A model generated the notes under the pieces. That model was not told the DNA's origin, searched no databases, and was given only the letters and a program-made list of their open reading frames with translations. Shown here in pieces: positions 25,058-33,680 of a stretch of DNA of 64,000 nt. The translations under genes were made by a program, and so were the position numbers. Source of the stretch: an uncultured Flavobacteriales bacterium. GTDB lineage: Bacteria > Bacteroidota > Bacteroidia > Flavobacteriales > CAJXXR01. The stretch lies in NCBI GenBank assembly GCA_913063375.1, contig CAJXXR010000013.1, forward strand, positions 1 to 64,000, given 5' to 3'. Numbering within the stretch: position 1 is the stretch's first letter; each line of letters begins with the position of its first letter.

Positions 25058-26713
25058 ATGAAAAAACAAATTGGTCTTTTGGCCTTATTTATTCTTGCAG
25101 TGACTTTTACTTTTGCTCAAGAGAAATCGGACAAAGTAGAAATAAGTTGGGGTGATGAATTTAAGACTTCTAGAAGGGCTACATTAAGTCATTTGATTGG
25201 TCATGATGAAACAGGGATTTATGCGCTAAAGACAAAGCGAAATATTCTCGGATTAGTAAAGAAAACGGTTTATTTGGAACATTTCGATAATGAGATGAAC
25301 CGTACTACGGCTGTAGAGTTAGAGCTTGAAGAGAATGGTAAAGAGAAAGATTATGAATTCATTGTTCAGATGAATAATGATCTGCATGTCTTTTCTTCGT
25401 ATAAAAATCAAAAATTAAAGAAGAATTTCTTATTTGTTCAGCCTTTAGATAAAAATACTCTTCAACCATCAGGACCTTCGGAAAAGGTTGCAGAAATAAG
25501 TTATAGAAGCTACGGTAAATACAACAGTGGTAATTATGCTTATAGAATGTCTAGAGATAGTTCAAAAGTATTGGTATACTATAACTTGCCATACAAAAGA
25601 GGAGAAAACGAGAAATTCGGCTTTCATGTATACAACAACAATATGGAGTTGTTATGGGAGAAGGATGTTGAATTACCTTATAAAGATGGTTTATATAGAG
25701 TAGATGGTTTTAACATAGACAATAGTGGGAATGTTCATCTATTGGGGATGGTATTTGACAATAATCGTGCTTTAAGACGTAGTGGAAGATCAGGTCATAA
25801 TGCGGATGTGGTTACTTTTAGAAGTAAGCGTAAGGGGAAACCAAATTACCATTATGAAATAAACAGCTATAGAGATCTTGGTGAAAGTGAAACTAAATAT
25901 CCGATTGAAATAAAGGGTAAATTTCTTTCTGATATGCAGATTACTATTAATGAAGATAGTGATATTATCTGTGGAGGTTTCTTTTCTAAAGTAGGTACTT
26001 TTAGTATCAAGGGAGCGTATTTTTTGAAAATTGATTCAGAGACGAAGGAAATCGTAAGTGAAAGTTTTAAGAACTTTGGAATCGATTTCATCACTTCTAC
26101 TATGAGAAAAGGAAAGAAGAAGCGTACTAAGAAAAAAGCCGCTAAAGGAAAGAATGTAGAATTATATGAATATGATCTTGATGAGATTGTATTAAAAGAT
26201 GATGGTGGTGCTATTTTGATTGGTGAACAGTATTATATTCGTGTTGTAACTACAACTACTAGCAATGCTAATGGTGGAACATCTACTACAACCACATATC
26301 ACTATTATTATAATGATATAATTGCTATCAATATGTCTTCAGATGGTCAGATTGAATGGGCTAAAAAGATTGCAAAGAGACAACATACTACGAACGATGG
26401 TGGTTTCTACTCTTCTTATTCACTATCTGTAAAGGATGATAAAATGTATTTTATATTTAATGATAATGTAAAAAACATGGATTATAAAGGAGATGGGAAA
26501 ATTGCGAACTTTACTAAAAGTAAAAAGGCGTTAGCAGTATTGGTCACCCTTGATAACAATGGTAATCAAGAAAAGGAGGCTTTATTTACTGCTAAAGAAG
26601 CTGGTATCCTGTGCCGACCAAAGGTTTGTGAACAAATCTCAAATGATGAGGTTATTCTTTTTGGACAACGGAAAAAGAAGCAAAGGTTCTCTAAAATGAA
26701 GTTTAAAAACTAA
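25058..26713 (+). CDS. Secreted protein of unknown function
   Basis: 551 residues from the ATG at 25058, which begins a clear signal peptide (MKKQIGLLALFILAVTFTFAQ). The frame extends upstream into the previous gene, but that part adds nothing. Internal strand-rich segments (VYNNNMELLWEKDVELPY, GFNIDNSGNVHLLGM, IAINMSSDGQIEWAKKI, LVTLDNNGNQEKEAL) suggest a beta-propeller-like body. A very basic stretch (MRKGKKKRTKKKAAKGK) occurs near residue 350, and a threonine-rich run (VTTTTSNANGGTSTTTTYHY) near 395-415. No T9SS tail. Co-transcribed with the barrel gene before it. I do not know the family. Confidence 0.65.
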   Translation: MKKQIGLLALFILAVTFTFAQEKSDKVEISWGDEFKTSRRATLSHLIGHDETGIYALKTKRNILGLVKKTVYLEHFDNEMNRTTAVELELEENGKEKDYEFIVQMNNDLHVFSSYKNQKLKKNFLFVQPLDKNTLQPSGPSEKVAEISYRSYGKYNSGNYAYRMSRDSSKVLVYYNLPYKRGENEKFGFHVYNNNMELLWEKDVELPYKDGLYRVDGFNIDNSGNVHLLGMVFDNNRALRRSGRSGHNADVVTFRSKRKGKPNYHYEINSYRDLGESETKYPIEIKGKFLSDMQITINEDSDIICGGFFSKVGTFSIKGAYFLKIDSETKEIVSESFKNFGIDFITSTMRKGKKKRTKKKAAKGKNVELYEYDLDEIVLKDDGGAILIGEQYYIRVVTTTTSNANGGTSTTTTYHYYYNDIIAINMSSDGQIEWAKKIAKRQHTTNDGGFYSSYSLSVKDDKMYFIFNDNVKNMDYKGDGKIANFTKSKKALAVLVTLDNNGNQEKEALFTAKEAGILCRPKVCEQISNDEVILFGQRKKKQRFSKMKFKN

Positions 26714-26733
26714 GTTTAGTTCCTAATAAAAAC

Positions 26734-26762
26734 AGCGGTCATTTATTTGACCGCTTTTTTTT
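26734..26762. terminator. Terminator shared by two convergent genes
   Basis: AGCGGTCA (26734-26741) and TGACCGCT (26748-26755) flank TTTATT and are followed by T7. It ends the rightward gene 25058-26713. Its right arm and T-run also encode the last residues (KKAVK) of the leftward DUF2809-like gene. Confidence 0.85.
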
Positions 26763-27141
26763 GCATTACTAATAAATGGCGACCACTCTTTTCAATAATT
26801 GGAATCAATAAAATACCTATACTATACATCAGTATGTCTATCCAGGAAAAGGAATTCCCAAAGACCAATTGGGCCCATCTTTCATGTTCTAGATTCAAAG
26901 TATTGATCAATTTAAAATGTTGGGAAATTTCTACCATAATAGCAAAAATCCAAACAGACAATAAAAGATGTTTTGAAGGTAATTTGATAAAGGCTTTTGT
27001 AAAATAATAAATAAGTATTACGACTAATAGGTCTCCTATAAAGGGTCGTATTACCTGATCATGGATGTAAAGGGCTATGAGCAATTCGATTAAGAAAATG
27101 AATAGGCCAATAACTAGGTACTTTGGTTTAAATTGTAGCAT
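26743..27141 (-). CDS. DUF2809-like membrane protein
   Basis: 132 residues from the ATG at 27139-27141 (MLQFKPKYLVIG). The longer frame would need a TTG at 27162 and adds seven residues without value. Four hydrophobic helices. The conserved-looking block FIGDLLVVILIYYFTKAF, then EISQHFKLIN and NSFSWIDILMYSIGI, match the DUF2809 family of small membrane proteins, which share an R/G-D and an E-x-x-Q pattern with VanZ-like proteins. Function unknown. It ends inside the shared terminator and is transcribed away from rluF. Confidence 0.65.
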   Translation of the reverse strand: MLQFKPKYLVIGLFIFLIELLIALYIHDQVIRPFIGDLLVVILIYYFTKAFIKLPSKHLLLSVWIFAIMVEISQHFKLINTLNLEHERWAQLVFGNSFSWIDILMYSIGILLIPIIEKSGRHLLVMQKKAVK

Positions 27142-27257
27142 AAATTTTACAGCAAAAATCAATTAGACTGGAAGGATTAGAACGGTGCTAAGTCATACTT
27201 TATTTCTTTTGAAAGAGAATTTAGGATTTAGGAAAGAAACAAATTTAGCAATATCCT

Positions 27258-27265
27258 TATATTTG
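27258..27265 (+). promoter_or_regulatory. Candidate -7 box of rluF
   Basis: TATATTTG matches TAnnTTTG exactly and lies 19 nt before the rluF ATG. No TTG at suitable distance was found. Confidence 0.5.
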
Positions 27266-27284
27266 CAGTTGTACAGATGATATC

Positions 27285-28013
27285 ATGGAATTAAAGAGAT
27301 TAAATAAGGCAATTTCTGAAACAGGATTTTGCTCTAGAAGAGCTGCTGATAGATTAATAGAAGAGGGTAAAGTTTCTATTAATGGAAAACCTGCTGAATT
27401 GGGTGAAAAGGTAACTGCATCAGATATAATTAGTGTAGAAGGTAAGGTTATAACTAAAGAAGTTGCCAATATTTATTTGGCCTTCAATAAACCCGTTGGT
27501 ATTACTTGTACTACAGATACTGAAATCAGAGGAAATATTATAACCTTTTTGAATTACCCTGAGCGAATTTTTCCAATTGGAAGGCTGGATAAACCCAGCG
27601 AGGGACTAATTTTCATGACCAATGATGGTGATATAGTCAATAAAATTCTTCGTGCTAAGAACAATCATGAAAAGGAATATTTGGTACGTGTAAATAGGAG
27701 AATTACTCTTGATTTTCTACGAAAGATGGGGAATGGAGTACCTATCCTTGATACTATTACAGATAAATGTACGGTAGAGAGAATGGATGATTTCACTTTC
27801 AAAATAGTCTTAACACAAGGTTTGAATAGACAAATTAGAAGAATGTGTCAATATCTAGACTATGAGGTAAGAAGCCTAAAAAGAACCCGAATAATGAATA
27901 TTTCCTTGGATAATATTAAGGTTGGAAAATATCGTTCCTTTACAAAAGATGAACTTCAAACGATTCTTGATTTAGTAGGGGATTCCAGTAAAACAGAGGA
28001 GGCTTCTCATTAA
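27285..28013 (+). CDS. rluF: 23S rRNA pseudouridine(2604) synthase RluF
   Basis: Isomerises U2604 in the peptidyl-transferase region of 23S rRNA. The 242 residues begin with an S4 RNA-binding domain (LNKAISETGFCSRRAADRLIEEGKVSING, within 6-34). The RsuA/RluB/E/F catalytic domain follows, with FPIGRLDKPSEGL and Asp102 as nucleophile. Segments such as GDIVNKILRAKNNHEKEYLV and QGLNRQIRRMCQYLDYEV closely follow E. coli RluF, which separates it from RluB and RluE. It has its own -7 box. Confidence 0.9.
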   Translation: MELKRLNKAISETGFCSRRAADRLIEEGKVSINGKPAELGEKVTASDIISVEGKVITKEVANIYLAFNKPVGITCTTDTEIRGNIITFLNYPERIFPIGRLDKPSEGLIFMTNDGDIVNKILRAKNNHEKEYLVRVNRRITLDFLRKMGNGVPILDTITDKCTVERMDDFTFKIVLTQGLNRQIRRMCQYLDYEVRSLKRTRIMNISLDNIKVGKYRSFTKDELQTILDLVGDSSKTEEASH

Positions 28014-28069
28014 AATATTGAATTTTTGTTGCATTTTAACTATGTAATTAATTAGCAGTTAGTGTTTTG

Positions 28070-28106
28070 AAATTTACACATGAGATGGGGATTATGATGT
28101 AAATTT
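28070..28106 (+). terminator. Possible rluF terminator
   Basis: AAATTTACA (28070-28078) and TGTAAATTT (28098-28106) form a 9-bp AT-rich stem followed by TTC, 57 nt after the rluF stop. The long 19-nt loop makes it a weak call; it could instead be an operator for the cold-shock gene. Confidence 0.4.
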
Positions 28107-28116
28107 TTCACTTAGC

Positions 28117-28137
28117 AGATAGAAAACGCTATCTTTA
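28117..28137 (+). promoter_or_regulatory. Inverted repeat and -7-like box before the cold-shock gene
   Basis: AGATAG-AAAACG-CTATCT (28117-28134) is a perfect 6-bp inverted repeat that overlaps TATCTTTA (28130-28137), a one-base variant of TAnnTTTG, 21 nt before the ATG. A protein bound to the repeat would cover the promoter. Confidence 0.4.
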
Positions 28138-28158
28138 CTATCTAAACAATTAATTATA

Positions 28159-28350
28159 ATGAAAAAAGGAACAGTAAAATTCTTCAATGAAGCCAAAGGA
28201 TTTGGATTCATTACAGAAGATGATTCACAACAAGAGTATTTCGTACATGCATCCGGATTGATCGATGAGATCAGAGAAGGTGATGCTGTAGAGTTTGAAT
28301 TGACGGAAGGTAAAAAAGGATTAAATGCAATTGATGTAAAGGTACTTTAA
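28159..28350 (+). CDS. Cold-shock domain protein (CspA family)
   Basis: 63-residue single cold-shock domain that binds single-stranded RNA/DNA. RNP1 is KGFGFITEDD (15-24) and RNP2 YFVHAS (28-33, variant of VFVH). The start MKKGTVKFFNEAKGFGFI is the standard Csp N-terminus. Slightly shorter than E. coli CspA (70), as usual for Bacteroidota homologues. Monocistronic, with its own terminator. Confidence 0.95.
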   Translation: MKKGTVKFFNEAKGFGFITEDDSQQEYFVHASGLIDEIREGDAVEFELTEGKKGLNAIDVKVL

Positions 28351-28376
28351 TCACTTTCAAATATCTTTTTACTAAT

Positions 28377-28409
28377 AAAGCCTGTTAATTCAGGCTTTTG
28401 TTATTTTTG
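28377..28409 (+). terminator. Terminator of the cold-shock gene
   Basis: AAAGCCTG-TTAATT-CAGGCTTT followed by TGTTATTTTT. Confidence 0.85.
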
Positions 28410-28457
28410 GATTTTTGTATTCATTTTTAGAGTGTCTAAAATTAATCTATCACAAGT

Positions 28458-28874
28458 ATGAAAAGTGTTATAATTAAATCGTTAATATTTATCGCTGCTT
28501 TTTTGGTAGGGATGTTGGCAAATCATTTTATTATCACAATTGGTCCATCTATTATTCCTAATCCTGAAGGGGTAGATAATTCTTCGATAGAAGGTATTAT
28601 AAAGGCAATGCCATTGATGGAACTAAGACATTTTATAACACCATTTGTAGCACATGCCCTAGGGACTTTTGTTACAGCATTTATGGCGTATAAATTGATC
28701 CCATCCTTATCGCCATTGTTTGTTCTTTTGATTGCTGGTTTGTTTTTCATAGGTGGTCTTATGATGGTAATGCTGATAACTAGTAGTCCACTTTGGTTTA
28801 TTATCCTTGATCTTTCTATGGCTTATTTTCCAATGGCTTGGTTAGGTATGAAACTTGCAAAATCAAAATCTTAG
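28458..28874 (+). CDS. Hypothetical four-helix membrane protein
   Basis: 138 residues with four hydrophobic helices (about 5-25, 63-80, 84-103, 108-125). Between the first two lies a polar loop IPNPEGVDNSS. ELRHFITPFVAHALGTFVTAFMAYK has two histidines in a membrane context (His58, His66). I recall similar proteins in Flavobacteriales but no function. It is followed 13 bp later by the glutathione peroxidase gene, so the two are probably co-transcribed. Confidence 0.65.
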   Translation: MKSVIIKSLIFIAAFLVGMLANHFIITIGPSIIPNPEGVDNSSIEGIIKAMPLMELRHFITPFVAHALGTFVTAFMAYKLIPSLSPLFVLLIAGLFFIGGLMMVMLITSSPLWFIILDLSMAYFPMAWLGMKLAKSKS

Positions 28875-28887
28875 AAATTATACACAC

Positions 28888-29466
28888 ATGAGAACTATTT
28901 TAATCTTGACGATTGCATTTTTTCAATCGGTTACTTTATTTGCTCAACAGTTAACCACTATGGAGGATTTAAAATCCAATAATTCTGATGTCATTTACCA
29001 ATTTAAGGTAGCGGATATCTATGGGGGAATGTTTGATTTAGCTCAATTGGAAGGTAAAAAGATAATGATTGTAAATACGGCTTCAGAATGTGGTTTAACT
29101 CCACAATACGAAGAGTTGCAAGATTTGTATTCAAGATTTGAACAAGATAATTTTATCATTCTTGCTTTTCCTGCAAATAATTTTGGTCAACAGGAGCCTG
29201 GTACCAATCAATCCATAATGACATTTTGTTCAACGCGATTTGGTGTTTCTTTTCCAATGATGTCAAAAATTTCAGTGACAGGTGAAGAAATACATCCGCT
29301 CTATATGTTTTTGACTACAAAGAAATTAAATGGATTGGCTGATTCAGAGGTTAAGTGGAATTTTCAGAAATATTTAATCGATGCTAAAGGGAAATTATCC
29401 ATGATCATTCAACCAAATGTGAGCCCATTGGATAGGTCGGTTTTAAACTGGATAGAATCACATTAA
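28888..29466 (+). CDS. Exported glutathione/thioredoxin peroxidase (GPx family)
   Basis: 192 residues from the ATG at 28888, which starts a signal peptide (MRTILILTIAFFQSVTLFAQ); the frame upstream overlaps the previous gene. The GPx signature is complete: NTASECGLTPQY with peroxidatic Cys68 in place of selenocysteine, FPANNFGQQEPG with Gln101/Gln102, and VKWNFQKYL with Trp157-Asn158. A further Cys114 (TFCSTRFGV) is in the place of the resolving cysteine of thioredoxin-dependent GPx. The signal peptide puts it in the periplasm, where it would reduce peroxides. It overlaps the convergent acetyltransferase gene by 4 bp. Confidence 0.88.
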   Translation: MRTILILTIAFFQSVTLFAQQLTTMEDLKSNNSDVIYQFKVADIYGGMFDLAQLEGKKIMIVNTASECGLTPQYEELQDLYSRFEQDNFIILAFPANNFGQQEPGTNQSIMTFCSTRFGVSFPMMSKISVTGEEIHPLYMFLTTKKLNGLADSEVKWNFQKYLIDAKGKLSMIIQPNVSPLDRSVLNWIESH

Positions 29467-29978
29467 ATCCAAGTTTCTTTATCTAATTTGTAGACTTGAA
29501 GATCTACATCAAAATGTCTTTCTTCAGCTAAACGTATGAAACCTAATTTTATTAATGCCTTTTTTGAAGCTATGTTATCAGCTTCGAAGAAGGCATATAT
29601 TTTTGGTAGCTGTTTATCCTTAAAACCATGATTAAGTAATTCCTTAAGAATTGTTGTTGCAAACCCTTTATTCCAAAATCGATTACTTAAATGACAACCT
29701 ACTTGAATGCGTTCTGTATTGAAGAAAAAATTTAGATTTGCAGTTCCTATAAATTCTCCTGAAGGAATTTGTCTAGCGACCCAAAAGCCTAAGCCATTTT
29801 CTATTTTATTTTGCATCAATTTTTTTTCAAAGAATTGAATAAATTCGGCTTCCGTTTTATTCCAAAGCGGACGGATATATTTATTGGAATCTGGTTCGTT
29901 ATACATTTCTAAAATATCAGAAAAGTCTTCCTTGCTCAAAGGGCTTATTTTCATGTTTTTACAGTGGATCGTTTTCAT
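29463..29978 (-). CDS. GNAT-family N-acetyltransferase (RimJ/RimL type)
   Basis: 171 residues. The acetyl-CoA-binding motif A is degenerate but placed as expected (QVGCHLSNRFWNKGFATTILKELLNHG), followed by the KLPKIYAFFEADNIASKKALIKLGFIRL block that is typical of RimJ/RimL-type acetyltransferases. Substrate not predictable. Met9 is an alternative start. Convergent with the GPx gene, 4-bp overlap of the 3' ends. Confidence 0.8.
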   Translation of the reverse strand: MKTIHCKNMKISPLSKEDFSDILEMYNEPDSNKYIRPLWNKTEAEFIQFFEKKLMQNKIENGLGFWVARQIPSGEFIGTANLNFFFNTERIQVGCHLSNRFWNKGFATTILKELLNHGFKDKQLPKIYAFFEADNIASKKALIKLGFIRLAEERHFDVDLQVYKLDKETWI

Positions 29979-30162
29979 TTAAAAGACTGTTTTGAAGTGA
30001 ATACCTTTTACTTAGTAAATTTTTTATTTCGGTGTAACTAACATTTTTAGGGCTTTTAAAGTCAAAAGATACTAATTGATCTAGAATAATATTTTTTTAA
30101 TGCAACCATTTTAATTCTGAAGCATCTTAAAACAAAACTCTTATTAATTATAACTAAAAATT

Positions 30163-31308
30163 ATGAAAACAAGTTTGTATTGTATTAAGAAATCGTTTCA
30201 TATTTCTTTAATCATTTTCTGTTCTTTATTTTTCTCAAAATCTGCAAATGGAGCTATCGTATATACGGACATCAGCCCAGACTCTTTGTTTATTTTGCAA
30301 GAGGTACCTTTTCAATCATTATCGGGTTCACAGGTTCCCATTGATTTTAATAATGATTTGATCGTTGATTGTTCTTTTTCCTGGAGTACCTTAGTTGGTG
30401 GTTTTGCTGGTGACGATTGGGCGGTGTCAATGGAGCCTGGTGATAACATTACGACCCAATTCTCTTTGGATATTTCTGTACCTATTGTTAACAATTTCTA
30501 TTTCGTTAATATGTTAGATTCAGGAGATCTTATCGATGGTTCTGGAGATTGGACCTCAATATCACCTCGCTTGGGGGATGAAAATGAAGGGCATTTGGCC
30601 AATCAGGGGATAAAATATATCGGTGCTAAAATTATGATTAGTGGAGTTATACATTATGGATGGATCAAAGTATCTGTAAGCTCTAGTTCAACCAAATCTG
30701 TTACAGTATTGGGTTATGCTTATGAAACAGTTGCTCTTGCACCAATATTGGCTGGAGCAACCTCTGGAAGTGTTGATATTTTGGTAGCGTCTATCGAAGT
30801 TTATAGTTTAAGTGGAGATACTGTAATTGGAGTGATTGGTGATTCATTGCAAATGGTAGCAAATGTATTGCCTTTAAATGCTACAGATGCTTCTTACCTA
30901 TGGTCTATAAATAACTTGACTGGAGTGGCTAGTATCGATGCTTCAGGAAATTTAATCGGTTTATCGAATGGAACGGTAGAGGTTTTTGCAACTGCAAATG
31001 ACTTATCAGGAATTTCAGGATCTACTATCATCTTAATTGAAGATTCTGCGATGAGTACAATTGAGTGGAATGATAATTCTGTAGAAGTTTATCCGAATCC
31101 TAGTTCAGGTGAAGTAATTGTTCAAGCAGAAGATAGATCACTATCAAAGTTGAGAGTATATACACAAAGTGGTCTATTACTAGCAAACTATACATTGCAA
31201 GAATCACAATATAAAGTAAATTTAAGTGGTTTAGCGAAAGGGGTATATCTACTGCAAATAGAAGATGAAAATGGAAGTGTAAAACACGAACGAATAATCT
31301 TGAAATAA
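30163..31308 (+). CDS. T9SS-secreted protein with a Big_2-like domain
   Basis: 381 residues. N-terminal signal peptide (hydrophobic ISLIIFCSLFFSKSANGA, cleavage after NGA). Residues about 35-195 are a beta-rich domain with no family I know (DSLFILQEVPFQSLSG, VPIDFNNDLIVDCSFSW). Residues about 205-295 match a bacterial Ig-like Big_2 fold (GDSLQMVANVLPLNATD, YLWSINNLTGVASIDASGNL, GLSNGTVEVFATAN). The last about 75 residues are a type A T9SS sorting domain (VEVYPNPSSGEVIV ... LAKGVYLLQIEDENG ... ERIILK). It should be exported to the cell surface. Single gene with a strong terminator. Confidence 0.85.
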   Translation: MKTSLYCIKKSFHISLIIFCSLFFSKSANGAIVYTDISPDSLFILQEVPFQSLSGSQVPIDFNNDLIVDCSFSWSTLVGGFAGDDWAVSMEPGDNITTQFSLDISVPIVNNFYFVNMLDSGDLIDGSGDWTSISPRLGDENEGHLANQGIKYIGAKIMISGVIHYGWIKVSVSSSSTKSVTVLGYAYETVALAPILAGATSGSVDILVASIEVYSLSGDTVIGVIGDSLQMVANVLPLNATDASYLWSINNLTGVASIDASGNLIGLSNGTVEVFATANDLSGISGSTIILIEDSAMSTIEWNDNSVEVYPNPSSGEVIVQAEDRSLSKLRVYTQSGLLLANYTLQESQYKVNLSGLAKGVYLLQIEDENGSVKHERIILK

Positions 31309-31318
31309 ATCTTGTAAC

Positions 31319-31357
31319 AAAAAAAAAGGCCAGTACATATGTACTGGCCTTTTTTTT
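31319..31357. terminator. Strong bidirectional terminator
   Basis: A perfect 22-bp palindrome, GGCCAGTACAT then ATGTACTGGCC (31328-31349), is flanked by A-run and T-run. It serves the T9SS protein gene from the left and the DUF58 gene, whose stop codon is at 31356, from the right. Confidence 0.92.
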
Positions 31358-32690
31358 ATATCAAACCTCTTGCTTTTATTTCTAGATACTTATTTATAGT
31401 ATCTATTGTAAGGTTTTCTGGTTTGGTCAGAATAGTTTGTATTCCATATTTGTTCAATTCATTTACGATTAATTTCTTTTCATAGATGAATTTTTCAGCA
31501 ATAGTTTGGTCAAAGATTTCTTGAGCTGAGTGTGCTGGTTTTTGAATAAAGGATGAAAGCTCTGTATTCTCAAAGAAAATTACAACAAGTAAATGTTGTT
31601 TTGCTATAGACTGTAAGAAGGGGAGTTGTCTCTTCAAACCGTCCATGGTTTCAAAATTGGTGTATAGCATCAATAAACCACGCTGTTTTACATTCCTTTT
31701 TATATCGTAGTAAAGATGGCTAAAATCACTTTCAACAAAATCTGTGGATACCTTATAGAGAGACTCCAATATAAGGTTCATTTGATTACTCCGTCTATCT
31801 GGAACAACTCGGTTTTCTATTTTATTGGAAAAGGTAAGAATACCTGCTTTATCTTGCTTTTTGATGGCAATATTAGAGATCACCAAACTGGCATTAATGG
31901 CATAATCTAATAAGCTCAATTCTTTAAAAGGCATTTTCATTACCCTCCCTCTATCGATAATGGAATAGATGGGTTGAGATTTTTCATCCTGGTATTGATT
32001 GACCATCATTTGCCCTCTTTTTGCCGTAGCCTTCCAGTTTATTGTTCGTAAATCATCTCCTTGAACATAGTCTTTTATTTGTTCAAATTCCATGGTATGC
32101 CCAATTCTACGAATTTTTTTCAAGCCGTAATCAAAAAGTCTATTGGTAAATGCCAATAGCATATATTTCCTAAGTTGTAAAAATGAAGGGTACACCGCTA
32201 CCTCATAGTTATTATTGAAGGTATAGCGTTTAGAAATAAATCCAATGGGAGATTGAACAAAGATATTTATCTTACCAAAGGAGTAAATACCTCTTTCAGT
32301 AGGTCTTAGTTGGTACTTGTATGCTTTAGCCTGCTTGGGTTTTAGTTTTGATGTAAGCTTAAAATCCCTTTTTTGAAATTGAAATGGAATTTCATCGATT
32401 ATAGTGATATTAGCGGAAAAGCTATAATGGTTTTTAACCTGAATTTCTAATTCATTTTGATCTCCATTAGAAAGTTTCTCAGGGACTTCTCTATTGGCAT
32501 ATATATGTCCTTTTGAAAAGAATAGAAGAAAACTGTCGACGGCAAGGAAAACCAAAAGAAAATAGAAAAGTACTTTTGTTAAGATAAATAAGTGCTGGAA
32601 AATTAAAGACAGAATGAAGAGGCCTATCAAAATTGATAGGGCTACAAAGAGTCTTTTTTCCAGAAATAAATTTTTAAAAAATTTTGGCAC
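31356..32690 (-). CDS. DUF58 protein with vWA-like domain
   Basis: 444 residues. Two N-terminal helices (about 14-30, 33-52), then a beta-rich region (EVPEKLSNGDQNELEIQV) and the DUF58 core DDLRTINWKATAKRGQMMVNQY near 215-236. The following segment (YSIIDRGRVMKMPF) stands where vWA-like domains have the MIDAS DxSxS; here it reads DRGR, so metal binding is doubtful. The start is GTG at 32688-32690, whose G is the last base of the MoxR stop codon (TAGTG), implying translational coupling. Together with MoxR it forms the core of a membrane-associated chaperone-like system of unknown target. Last gene of the cluster 37468-31356. Confidence 0.88.
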   Translation of the reverse strand: MPKFFKNLFLEKRLFVALSILIGLFILSLIFQHLFILTKVLFYFLLVFLAVDSFLLFFSKGHIYANREVPEKLSNGDQNELEIQVKNHYSFSANITIIDEIPFQFQKRDFKLTSKLKPKQAKAYKYQLRPTERGIYSFGKINIFVQSPIGFISKRYTFNNNYEVAVYPSFLQLRKYMLLAFTNRLFDYGLKKIRRIGHTMEFEQIKDYVQGDDLRTINWKATAKRGQMMVNQYQDEKSQPIYSIIDRGRVMKMPFKELSLLDYAINASLVISNIAIKKQDKAGILTFSNKIENRVVPDRRSNQMNLILESLYKVSTDFVESDFSHLYYDIKRNVKQRGLLMLYTNFETMDGLKRQLPFLQSIAKQHLLVVIFFENTELSSFIQKPAHSAQEIFDQTIAEKFIYEKKLIVNELNKYGIQTILTKPENLTIDTINKYLEIKARGLI

Positions 32691-33676
32691 TATCTCGGAA
32701 TTTCTATCGTTTCTAAAATTTGTTGAATTACCTTTTCAGTAGTATAGCCTTCCATTTCTCTTTCAGGCGTTAGAATTAATCTGTGTCCTAAAACTGGGCG
32801 TGCAATTTTTTTAATATCCTCTGGAGTAACAAAGCCACGACCATTTATTGCAGCAACCGATTTGGATGCATTTAATAGGGCAATAGATGCTCTAGGTGAT
32901 GCTCCAATGTATAGGTTGGAATTTACCCTTGTAGCATGGATTATGGTAGCTATATATTTCATCAAGTTGTCTTCAATAACAATATCTTGAATGGTATTTT
33001 GATATTCCTCAATTTGAACTGCATTCAAGATCTCGACCAGGAGGTTTTCTACCTTTGTATTTTTCTGCTTGTGTTTAGTTGCCAAAATTTGGATCTCCTC
33101 CTCTAGGCTAGGGTAATCCACCTTTATTTTGAATAGGAATCTATCCAACTGGGCTTCGGGTAAACGGTACGTTCCTTCTTGCTCTATGGGGTTTTGGGTA
33201 GCGATAATTAGAAAGGGTGCCTTTAGTTTATATTCTGTCCCGTCCATGGTTATTTGCCTCTCAGCCATGGCTTCAAAAAGAGCTGCTTGTGTTTTTGCAG
33301 GCGCCCTGTTGATTTCATCAATCAAAACGATATTGGAAAATAATGGACCTTTTTTAAACTCAAATTCTGAAGTTTTTACATTGAAAATAGAAGTTCCAAT
33401 GATATCACTTGGCATTAAATCAGGAGTGAATTGTATCCTTTTGAAATCGGTATTTATGGTTTTGGCTAGTAATTTGGCAGTTTCAGTTTTTGCAACTCCT
33501 GGTACCCCTTCAATTAGCGAATGGCCATTGGATAAAATGGAAATGATAAGTAATTCTATCATGTCTTTTTGTCCAATAATTACTTTTCCAAGTTCGTTTT
33601 TTATATTTTCAACGGCCTCTTGTAATGCTAATAGATCAACTCTGCTTTCAAATGCTAAAGTTTCCTTCTCTTCCAT
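32690..33676 (-). CDS. MoxR-family AAA+ ATPase
   Basis: 328 residues. Walker A is GVPGVAKTETAK with Lys63, Walker B is IVLIDEINRAP with Asp120-Glu121, sensor and arginine-finger regions are intact (IATQNPIEQEGTYRLPEAQLDRF, then GASPRASIALL). MoxR ATPases act as chaperones that activate partner proteins with vWA domains; here the partner is probably the coupled DUF58 protein. Gene order DUF4129-DUF4350-MoxR-DUF58 is common in Bacteroidota. It starts 4 bp after the DUF4350 stop. Confidence 0.95.
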   Translation of the reverse strand: MEEKETLAFESRVDLLALQEAVENIKNELGKVIIGQKDMIELLIISILSNGHSLIEGVPGVAKTETAKLLAKTINTDFKRIQFTPDLMPSDIIGTSIFNVKTSEFEFKKGPLFSNIVLIDEINRAPAKTQAALFEAMAERQITMDGTEYKLKAPFLIIATQNPIEQEGTYRLPEAQLDRFLFKIKVDYPSLEEEIQILATKHKQKNTKVENLLVEILNAVQIEEYQNTIQDIVIEDNLMKYIATIIHATRVNSNLYIGASPRASIALLNASKSVAAINGRGFVTPEDIKKIARPVLGHRLILTPEREMEGYTTEKVIQQILETIEIPR

Positions 33677-33680
33677 AATA

